Part shown: positions 8,014 to 13,453 of the stretch, piece after piece | How positions within the stretch are numbered: position 1 is the first letter of the stretch | How the letters are laid out: every line of letters starts with the position of its first letter | Assembly (NCBI GenBank): GCA_002496395.1 | Contig: DAJQ01000040.1 | Location: 1 to 19,908 of the forward strand | Reading direction: 5' to 3' | Length of the DNA: 19,908 nucleotides | Source: Methanocorpusculaceae archaeon UBA456 | GTDB taxonomy: Archaea; Halobacteriota; Methanomicrobia; Methanomicrobiales; Methanocorpusculaceae | Translations under genes and position numbers: made by a program | The notes under the pieces: model-generated | The model's input: the letters and a program-made list of their open reading frames with translations, nothing else | Told to the model about the DNA's origin: nothing | Databases searched by the model: none

Positions 8014-8780
8014 CAGCTGCCCTCAGGCTGAATGATGTGACAATCTGCTATGGCAGGCATGTTGCTGTTGAGGATGTCACCTGGGAGGTGGAGGATCATG
8101 ATTTTGCCGCCATTATAGGGCCAAACGGCGGCGGGAAGACCACCCTCCTCAAGGCAATCCTCGGCCTCCTCCCACTCGCCGCAGGGAGTATCAGGATCTT
8201 CGGCCACCCGCCTTCGGAAGGCCGGGATCAGATCGGATATGTCCCGCAGTTTCATACCTTCGACTTCTCCTTCCCCATCACCGTCTCGGAGATGATTCTC
8301 CAGAGCAGGCTCCCACAGGGGAGACGTTTATTTTCGAGATATTCAGAGGATGATTACCAGGCAATGGAGAAGGCACTTGATCTGATCGGCCTCTCAGGAT
8401 TCGGAGATCACCCGATTGCCGATCTCTCGGGCGGCCAGCAGCAGCGGGCGATCATTGCACGGGCACTTGCAGGAAAACCCCGTCTCCTCATCCTCGATGA
8501 GCCGACCGTCTACATCGATGCTCCCGCAGAGGAGCTCTTCTTCTCGCTGATAGAGGAGCTCCGGAAGACAATGGCTGTAATTATCGTCACCCATGATATC
8601 AGTGCAATATCCGGGAAGGTGAACAGGATCGCCTGTTTAAACCGTCGACTGTACACGCATGGAGATGCCACCATCACCGATGATATGCTCACATCAGTGT
8701 ACGGATGCCCGGTTGACTTGATCGCACACGGTGTTCCCCATCGTGTCCTCCGCGATCATCGGGGTGATCGTGATGATTGA
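8010..8780 (+). CDS. znuC: Zinc-type ABC transporter, ATP-binding protein (256 aa)
   Basis: ABC ATPase with Walker A GPNGGGKTT (37-45), Q-loop Q80, signature LSGGQQQR (139-146), Walker B LLILDEP (159-165) and switch histidine H195 (VTHD). The family match is to the manganese/zinc importer ATPases (ZnuC/MntB). The D-loop region reads DEPTVYID where the family usually has DEPTxGxD, a minor deviation. The C-terminal segment (CPVDLIAHGVPHRVL) is typical of the family, followed by a charged tail. ATG 8010 overlaps the stop of the binding-protein gene by 4 nt (ATGA) and is preceded by GGGGAGG at 6 nt, so translation is coupled. It powers metal uptake at the cytoplasmic face. Confidence 0.93.
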   Translation: MTAALRLNDVTICYGRHVAVEDVTWEVEDHDFAAIIGPNGGGKTTLLKAILGLLPLAAGSIRIFGHPPSEGRDQIGYVPQFHTFDFSFPITVSEMILQSRLPQGRRLFSRYSEDDYQAMEKALDLIGLSGFGDHPIADLSGGQQQRAIIARALAGKPRLLILDEPTVYIDAPAEELFFSLIEELRKTMAVIIVTHDISAISGKVNRIACLNRRLYTHGDATITDDMLTSVYGCPVDLIAHGVPHRVLRDHRGDRDD

Positions 8781-9579
8781 GATCCTCGGACTTGGATTCT
8801 TCCAGAATGCCATTGCTGCCGGCATTCTTGCCGCTATTGCCTGTGGGATTGTCGGGAGCTTTGTTGTGGTAAGGCGGATGGCAGCAACAAGCGGCGGTAT
8901 CTCTCATGCCGCATTCGGAGGGGTCGGGCTTGGTTTCTTCCTTGGAATCGATCCCCTGATCGGTGCGGCCATCTTCACCATCGGCGCAGCCTGCATACTC
9001 TGGTACCTCAATGTCCGCGAGATGCAGGAGACAGATACAATCACCGCCGCAGTCTGGGCTGTCGGGATGGCGCTTGGTATCATCTTCGTCTCCATAACTC
9101 CCGGATATCCCCCGGATCTCTTCAGTTACCTCTTCGGAAACATCCTCCTCGTGCCAACATCAGATATCCTCCTGATGGCACTCCTTCTTGGAGTGATACT
9201 GGCAGTTGTGATCGCGCTCTTTCCCCGGCTTGTGGCAGTCACCTTCGATCCCGAATATGCAGCGGTGATGGGGCTGCCGGTCTCAGCACTGACACTGGTG
9301 CTCTTCCTCTTAATCGCACTCACCATCGTCCCCCTCATCTCAGTGGTCGGGATTATCCTGGTCATTGCGTTATTAACACTCCCGGCGGCAACTGCACGCC
9401 TGTACACGCAGTCCCTCAAAAGGATGATGATCACAGCTGTGCTGATCGGCGTGGGAACGGTCCTTATCGGGATCGCCCTCTCCTATGCATCCAACCTCCC
9501 CTCAGGCGCAACAATCATCATTCTCGGGGCCGCAATCTATGGAGTTGCCCTTGCCGGGCGGCATCTCCTTCTGCCCTGA
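8773..9579 (+). CDS. znuB: Zinc-type ABC transporter, permease (268 aa)
   Basis: ABC-3 family integral-membrane permease with about eight hydrophobic segments. Characteristic stretches are FFQNAIAAGILAAIACGIVGSFVVVRRMA near the N-terminus, SGGISHAAFGGVGLG, FDPEYAAVMGLPV in the middle and VVGIILVIALLTLPAATAR near the end. The frame is open from GTG 8731, but ATG 8773 is chosen: it gives the usual family N-terminus (MIEILGLGFFQNAI), GGGGTGAT lies just upstream, and it overlaps the ATPase gene by only 8 nt. It forms the membrane channel of the importer encoded by the two preceding genes. The operon ends here, with the next gene convergent after a 4-nt gap. Confidence 0.92.
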   Translation: MIEILGLGFFQNAIAAGILAAIACGIVGSFVVVRRMAATSGGISHAAFGGVGLGFFLGIDPLIGAAIFTIGAACILWYLNVREMQETDTITAAVWAVGMALGIIFVSITPGYPPDLFSYLFGNILLVPTSDILLMALLLGVILAVVIALFPRLVAVTFDPEYAAVMGLPVSALTLVLFLLIALTIVPLISVVGIILVIALLTLPAATARLYTQSLKRMMITAVLIGVGTVLIGIALSYASNLPSGATIIILGAAIYGVALAGRHLLLP

Positions 9580-9583
9580 GGGA

Positions 9584-9970
9584 TCAGATATCAAGTGCTT
9601 CCATATCATCAAGGAAGGGCATCAGTGTGGTGATATAGCGGTGATGTGTACCTGCAAGAGTCATCTCCCCGCACGCGATCACCTCAAGGATCAGTGGCAG
9701 CTCCTTCAGCTTATCCCGGAATGTTGGATCCTGACTGGCAGCAAAGGCAATAAACTTCTCAAGCCGTATAAAAGGGCGCTCATACTCGGGGACAGCTTCA
9801 AAATCATCCATATCTTTCTGAAGCGTAGAGTTCCGGGCAAGATCCTCCTCAAAATAGAGATACATAGCAATACCATACCGGGAACCAAGCTCCTCAAGCT
9901 CCAGTATATCGACCTTCTCACCTGGCGCAACTGCAAAGGTGTTGCATTCACCATCTCTCTTCGTCTCCAT
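9584..9970 (-). CDS. Conserved-looking hypothetical protein (128 aa)
   Basis: Not recognised. Soluble, acidic, predicted mixed alpha/beta, with no signal peptide, membrane segment or metal motif. The sequence (VDILELEELGSRYGIAMYLYFEEDLARN, then IRLEKFIAFAASQD, then TLAGTHHRYITTLMPFLDDMEALD) has normal amino-acid composition, and codon use resembles its neighbours. It lies in an otherwise uncovered 500-nt stretch, so it is probably a real gene. It is convergent with znuB (4 nt between stops) and divergent from the HEAT-repeat gene. No Shine-Dalgarno is visible directly before ATG 9970. A longer ORF on the opposite strand (9485-9979) begins inside znuB and is treated as a shadow. Confidence 0.6.
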   Translation of the reverse strand: METKRDGECNTFAVAPGEKVDILELEELGSRYGIAMYLYFEEDLARNSTLQKDMDDFEAVPEYERPFIRLEKFIAFAASQDPTFRDKLKELPLILEVIACGEMTLAGTHHRYITTLMPFLDDMEALDI

Positions 9971-10082
9971 AACCAGTAGGTTTGAATCAGCACCTTATGA
10001 TGGTCACGATCCGATCAGGAGGAAACTGGGATCAACAGCTTTATGTAGGCATGGATGAAAGTGCCGTTTAGGTGTGTGGCTG

Positions 10083-10604
10083 ATGGCGGAGATGGATGAA
10101 GAGGGGACACGAAAAGAGGAGCTTTTCTTTCAGCTGATAACGCTTCTCCAGACAGGAACGCTGAACTTCCGATGGCGGGCAGCAGAGGCGCTTGGAAAAG
10201 AAAGGGATCTCCGGGCGGTCGGCCCTTTGATTGAGGCATTGTCTGATGAGTATGTGGATGTCAGCTGGCTGGCAGCAAAATCACTCGGCAAACTCGGCGA
10301 TCCAGAGGCAGTACCCCACCTAATCAAGCTTCTACAGCATGAGGATAAGTGGAACCGTCTTGGTGCGGTTGAAGGGCTTGCTGGTATCGGTGATGAACGG
10401 GGAGTGGAGCCGCTTGCAGATCTCCTGAAGAACGATCCCGAGCGGAAGGTCAGAAAGGAGGCGGCAAAGGCACTTTCCAGAGTCGGAGGTGATGCTGCTT
10501 TCAAAGCGCTGGAGATGATGAAGGATGAAGAGGATGAGGTGGTGCGAAAAGCGGTTCTCGATGCACTGAAGATGATGAAAGCGAACAAATCGAAAAAGGA
10601 ATAA
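10083..10604 (+). CDS. HEAT-repeat (PBS-lyase-like) protein (173 aa)
   Basis: Almost the whole protein is a short alpha-solenoid of about five HEAT-like repeats of 31 residues, with the repeating core (RWRAAEALGKERDLRAVGPL, AAKSLGKLGDPEAVPHLIKL, GAVEGLAGIGDERGVEPL, VRKEAAKALSRVG..., VVRKAVLDALKMM). These are the PBS-lyase-type HEAT repeats common in methanogens. They normally form protein-interaction scaffolds and carry no catalytic residues, so no enzymatic role is proposed. A short acidic N-terminus and Lys-rich C-terminus flank the repeats. ATG 10083 is preferred over GTG 10074 because AGGTG lies 8 nt upstream; a TATA-like CTTTATGTAG is at about 10039-10048. A T-rich tract at about 10615-10633 may terminate it. 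Confidence 0.88.
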   Translation: MAEMDEEGTRKEELFFQLITLLQTGTLNFRWRAAEALGKERDLRAVGPLIEALSDEYVDVSWLAAKSLGKLGDPEAVPHLIKLLQHEDKWNRLGAVEGLAGIGDERGVEPLADLLKNDPERKVRKEAAKALSRVGGDAAFKALEMMKDEEDEVVRKAVLDALKMMKANKSKKE

Positions 10605-10648
10605 AAACCACCACATTTTTCTAATATATCTTTATCAAAGTCTTGTTT

Positions 10649-10677
10649 TCCATTTATATCCCTCCCGAAATGGAGAG
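10649..10677 (+). promoter_or_regulatory. TATA box inside an inverted repeat, transporter promoter
   Basis: TCCATTT (10649-10655) and AAATGGA (10668-10674) form a perfect 7-bp inverted repeat with a 12-nt spacer. The TATA box TTTATATC (10653-10660) lies within it. Transcription should start near 10682, about 44 nt before ATG 10726. Placement over the TATA box suggests a repressor site; a similar TCCAT...ATGGAGAG element lies just after this gene. Confidence 0.5.
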
Positions 10678-10688
10678 GTTACAAAAAG

Positions 10689-10702
10689 GAATACTAATAT
10701 TC
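10689..10702. promoter_or_regulatory. Small palindrome in the transporter leader
   Basis: GAATA-CTAA-TATTC is a perfect 5-bp inverted repeat with a 4-nt loop. It lies just after the predicted transcription start of the DASS transporter and 24 nt before its ATG. It could be a second operator or an RNA hairpin; it is short enough to be chance. Confidence 0.3.
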
Positions 10703-10725
10703 TCTGACTCCTAAAAGTTGAAGCA

Positions 10726-12240
10726 ATGAAGAAAGAAATCGGGAAGATTATTGGCATACTGGTATTTATCACAGTACTCCTTGCACCAGTGGATCCGGAG
10801 ATTATCCCGATTGAAGCGCGATACGTTGCTGCCGTGACACTTCTTATGGCAATCTTCTGGGTCACTGAGGCAGTTCCTCTTGAAGTGACGGCACTTCTTC
10901 CGATCATTCTCTTCCCGCTTCTTGGCGTCCTCTCGATCAGAGAGGCAACAACACCTTATGCTGATCCGGTCATATTCCTCTTCCTCGGCGGGTTTATCAT
11001 CGCGATGTCGATGCAGAGATGGGGGCTCCATAGAAGGATCGCACTCTCCATCATCAATATTGTCGGAACAAGTCCACGAAGGCTTGTCCTCGGATTCATG
11101 GTTGCAACCGGGTTCCTCTCGATGTGGATCTCAAATACCGCAACCGCAATGATGATGATCCCAATCGCCATTGCGATCATCGCCACCGTGATGCCCGCGG
11201 TGAATACCAAACTTGATGAGATGAATGAAGAGCAACGTGACTTTGCCGGATGCCTTGTTATTGCAGTCGCTTATGCTGCAAACATCGGCGGTATTGCCAC
11301 CATCATCGGATCGCCACCAAATGGGATCTTCATCGCACAGATGAAGGTTCTCTTCCCCCTGGCACCAACAGTCGACTTCTTCACATGGATGAAGTTCGGT
11401 GTCCCTCTTGCTGCGATCTTCATCCCAATCGTCTGGCTCTGGCTGATTAAAGTCCCCTACCGCCACCTGCCACAGAAACTCTCCCAGGCAAAGGATGTTA
11501 TTCATCAGGAGATGGAAGAGCTTGGGCCGATGAGCAAAGGAGAGAAATGGACCCTCTTTGTCTTCCTCCTCACCGCATTCTCCTGGATTTTTGCATCTAC
11601 CAAGGTGATCGGCGGAACAACAATACCTGGTCTCGACCAGATCTTCCCGGGAATCAATGACACGGTGATCGCCATCTTCGGAGCACTCCTCCTCTTCTTC
11701 CTCCCTGTCGATATGAAGAAAGGGATCTTCACCATGAACTGGGAATGGGCACAGAAGATCCCCTGGGGCATTCTCATCCTCTTTGGTGGAGGTCTCTGTT
11801 TATCTGCGGCATTTATCACAAGCGGCCTTGCAAAGCTGATCGTCAACTCCTTCACGATGCTCTCGCTCCTCCCGATCGTTGCGATTGTGCTGATTGTGGC
11901 AATTGCAGTCTCCCTCTTAACCGAGGTCTCCTCAAATACTGCCATTGCATCGGTGATGATGCCGATCATGGCCGTTACGGCGATATCCATGGGGATCCAT
12001 CCCTACATGCTGATGCTGACCGCCGCCGTCTGTGCCTCACTCGCATTCATGCTCCCGGTTGCCACCCCGCCAAATGCAGTTGCCTATGGAACCGGCTATA
12101 TCGATATGAAGACACTCTTCAAATCAGGATGGGCGCTGAACCTGATGGGTGTCGTCTTCTGGACATTCTTCCTCTTCACTGTTGTGATATGGGCGATCGG
12201 CTTTAGCCCGGATCTCCCTGCATGGGCAGTAAACCCATGA
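10726..12240 (+). CDS. DASS/SLC13-family anion:sodium symporter (504 aa)
   Basis: Divalent anion:Na+ symporter of the INDY/NaDC/CitT superfamily, an inner-membrane transporter with 11 or more hydrophobic helices. Both Ser-Asn-Thr motifs that bind sodium and substrate carboxylate are visible: SNTATAMMMIPI near residue 135 and SSNTAIASVMMPI near residue 408. The family signature LPVATPPNAVAYGTG is near residue 440 and GGIATIIGSPPNGIF is near residue 190. Length is normal for the family. The substrate is probably a C4-dicarboxylate such as succinate, malate or fumarate, but sulfate or another oxyanion cannot be excluded. ATG 10726 has only a weak upstream AG-rich sequence. It is monocistronic, between two inverted-repeat elements. 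A malate dehydrogenase lies 4 kb away, but a functional link is speculative. Confidence 0.92.
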   Translation: MKKEIGKIIGILVFITVLLAPVDPEIIPIEARYVAAVTLLMAIFWVTEAVPLEVTALLPIILFPLLGVLSIREATTPYADPVIFLFLGGFIIAMSMQRWGLHRRIALSIINIVGTSPRRLVLGFMVATGFLSMWISNTATAMMMIPIAIAIIATVMPAVNTKLDEMNEEQRDFAGCLVIAVAYAANIGGIATIIGSPPNGIFIAQMKVLFPLAPTVDFFTWMKFGVPLAAIFIPIVWLWLIKVPYRHLPQKLSQAKDVIHQEMEELGPMSKGEKWTLFVFLLTAFSWIFASTKVIGGTTIPGLDQIFPGINDTVIAIFGALLLFFLPVDMKKGIFTMNWEWAQKIPWGILILFGGGLCLSAAFITSGLAKLIVNSFTMLSLLPIVAIVLIVAIAVSLLTEVSSNTAIASVMMPIMAVTAISMGIHPYMLMLTAAVCASLAFMLPVATPPNAVAYGTGYIDMKTLFKSGWALNLMGVVFWTFFLFTVVIWAIGFSPDLPAWAVNP

Positions 12241-12269
12241 TCTCTCCATCACCCTTATCTATGGAGAGA
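12241..12269. promoter_or_regulatory. 9-bp inverted repeat over the promoter of the small charged protein
   Basis: TCTCTCCAT (12241-12249) and ATGGAGAGA (12261-12269) are perfect inverted copies separated by 11 nt. The spacer holds a TATA-like CTTATCT, centred about 26 nt before ATG 12284, so the element can be a promoter with an overlapping operator. Starting directly at the transporter stop codon, it could also fold as a hairpin in the transporter 3' end; it has no following T-run. Confidence 0.5.
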
Positions 12270-12283
12270 GCAATAGCCTGAAT

Positions 12284-12475
12284 ATGTCACGTATTACCAT
12301 TAAAGACGATGAGAGTCTTTCCGCTGGAGCCGGTGTTGAGGGGCGTCAGCAGAAGAAGAGTTTTGATACCGATATCGAAGGCGAACGGGGGAAAAAGAAG
12401 AAGACCCAGGGTTTCGGCAGCCTGAAGTTCGATACACAAAAGAATGCCGATATCTTTGAATCTGAGCCCCGTTAG
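12284..12475 (+). CDS. Small, highly charged, probably disordered protein (63 aa)
   Basis: Not recognised. It is rich in Lys, Asp, Glu, Gly and Ser, with a Lys cluster (ERGKKKKTQGFGSLKFDTQ) and no hydrophobic core, cysteines or membrane segment, so it is likely disordered or a small nucleic-acid- or ribosome-associated protein. Evidence that it is real: a TATA-like box about 26 nt upstream inside a perfect inverted repeat, fitting leaderless expression, and a stop codon overlapping the convergent OB-fold gene by exactly 4 nt, as at two other convergent gene pairs here. No Shine-Dalgarno lies at a normal distance. Confidence 0.55.
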   Translation: MSRITIKDDESLSAGAGVEGRQQKKSFDTDIEGERGKKKKTQGFGSLKFDTQKNADIFESEPR

Positions 12476-12831
12476 ACGAAGATGAGATCAGATCCCTTCT
12501 GAATGATGATCTCTCTCTCACCTTCAAAGGTCGAGATGATACCATAGGCGGTGATCTGATCGCCGATCCTGAGGGGAGGGGGATTAATTCCCCCCGGAAT
12601 GAAGACTTTTACATCTGAGAGGATGATGATTATATGACCTCCGCTCCAGGTGGCCCTGATATCATCTATGGTTCCAGAATACACAACCAGTGTCCCATCA
12701 GGAAGAGCGGGATCATAGGGATGGGAGAAGAATGCAGGACCGGCCACCTGGATGGCGAGATGAAAGGCCAGGATCACCAGAAGTGAACCCGCAATGAGAA
12801 TACCTGCCTTCTTTTCCGCGGGGGAAGCCAT
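12472..12831 (-). CDS. Membrane-anchored OB-fold-like protein (119 aa)
   Basis: An N-terminal uncleaved signal anchor (about 8-30, KKAGILIAGSLLVILAFHLAIQV) is followed by an extracytoplasmic domain of about 75 residues. That domain (TLVVYSGTIDDIRATWSGGHIIIILSD, VKVFIPGG, LRIGDQITAYGIIS, GEREIIIQKGSDLIFV) has the strand pattern of a small OB-fold like those in BOF/tRNA-binding-type domains. The OB-fold call is by pattern and is inference. Function is unknown. On the minus strand a TATA-like TTCATAAG (12854-12861) is centred about 26 nt from ATG 12831, predicting a leaderless transcript. It is divergent from the HTH operon, sharing the region that carries the 12874-12894 palindrome. Confidence 0.75.
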   Translation of the reverse strand: MASPAEKKAGILIAGSLLVILAFHLAIQVAGPAFFSHPYDPALPDGTLVVYSGTIDDIRATWSGGHIIIILSDVKVFIPGGINPPPLRIGDQITAYGIISTFEGEREIIIQKGSDLIFV

Positions 12832-12873
12832 TCCACAATGGTCTACCTGATCCCTTATGAAGCGATAGGTTCA

Positions 12874-12894
12874 TATGTTAACAGCGTTAACATA
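12874..12894. promoter_or_regulatory. Perfect 9-3-9 palindromic operator candidate
   Basis: TATGTTAAC (12874-12882), spacer AGC, GTTAACATA (12886-12894): a perfect inverted repeat 6 nt before ATG 12900 of the HTH operon. A TATA-like TTCATATG (about 12870-12877) overlaps its left arm. A dimeric winged-helix protein bound here would block the promoter, so autoregulation by the adjacent HTH protein is the simplest reading (inference). Confidence 0.7.
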
Positions 12895-12899
12895 CTGGT

Positions 12900-13136
12900 A
12901 TGCACCCCCATATGCTGCCACCTTCCTCTCAGAAGGTTCTAAACCTTCTCCGGCAGGGTGGTTCAATGACACACAAGGATATTGTCAAAGAGAGTAGCCT
13001 TGCACCCCGTACAGTCCGTTATGCATTGAAGCGACTCAAGGAACAGGGTTTGATCCTTGAGAAGTTCAACTTCCGGGATGCACGGCAGATCATCTACGAA
13101 TGCAGGAACGCAGATAGCCAGAGGGCTACGGCATGA
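12900..13136 (+). CDS. Winged-helix transcriptional regulator (78 aa)
   Basis: Compact single-domain winged helix. Helix 1 is SSQKVLNLLRQGG (about 9-21). The helix-turn-helix is THKDIVKESSLAPRTVRYALKRLKEQGLI (about 24-52), and the wing is about 53-68 (EKFNFRDARQIIYECR). It resembles MarR/ArsR-like archaeal regulators without an effector domain, so it probably senses through a partner or acts constitutively. ATG 12900 was chosen; ATG 12912 in the same frame is a possible alternative. No Shine-Dalgarno precedes ATG 12900, consistent with a leaderless transcript. The stop overlaps the start of the next HTH gene (ATGA), so the two regulators are made together. A perfect palindrome directly upstream is the likely autoregulatory site. 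Confidence 0.85.
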   Translation: MHPHMLPPSSQKVLNLLRQGGSMTHKDIVKESSLAPRTVRYALKRLKEQGLILEKFNFRDARQIIYECRNADSQRATA

Positions 13137-13453
13137 AAGAGCCGCTCTGCGACATCATTCACTGTGACGAACTGGCACGGAACGTACTTCCCCGCATGAG
13201 GGCGGAGCTTGTGTACCGGCTGGTGAACGGACAGGGTGTGAAGCAGAGTGAAGTTTCCCGTCGTCTCGGAATATCCCGCGCCGCCATATCACAGTATCTC
13301 AGCAGGAAGCGTGGATCAGGAGAGATTGAACTCTCCGAGGATATCGCTGCCATGCTGGATAGATGGGCATTTGCCGTGATGAATGAGGAGGCATCCTCAA
13401 TCACCATCTGTGACATCTGCAATTGTACAAAGAAAAAGAAAAGAACACCCTAA
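13133..13453 (+). CDS. XRE-like HTH regulator with cysteine clusters (106 aa)
   Basis: A central helix-turn-helix (about 32-58: GVKQSEVSRRLGISRAAISQYLSRKRG) is flanked by two cysteine clusters: C6 and C11 at the N-terminus (CDIIHC) and C93, C96 and C98 at the C-terminus (CDICNC). The layout resembles the archaeal predicted regulators grouped as COG2522. The five cysteines suggest a bound metal, an Fe-S cluster or a thiol redox switch controlling DNA binding; this is inference. GAGGG lies 7 nt before ATG 13133, and the start overlaps the stop of the preceding winged-helix gene by 4 nt. The Lys-rich end (KKKKKRTP) runs into an 8-T tract acting as terminator. The stop overlaps the convergent PLD gene by 4 nt. 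Confidence 0.87.
   Translation: MKEPLCDIIHCDELARNVLPRMRAELVYRLVNGQGVKQSEVSRRLGISRAAISQYLSRKRGSGEIELSEDIAAMLDRWAFAVMNEEASSITICDICNCTKKKKRTP

Noticed and set aside
7629..8255. 208-aa minus-strand ORF
   Set aside because: Antisense to znuA and znuC, which carry intact family motifs; no ribosome-binding site or plausible domain.
9485..9979. 164-aa plus-strand ORF
   Set aside because: Begins inside znuB in another frame and runs antisense to the better-composed 128-aa gene; composition rich in Lys, Cys and His without domain signs.
11505..11990. 161-aa minus-strand ORF
   Set aside because: Antisense shadow of the DASS transporter.
12241..12269. Inverted repeat as an intrinsic terminator of the transporter
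   Set aside because: No T-run follows; a TATA-like box in the spacer makes a promoter/operator reading more likely, although a hairpin cannot be excluded.
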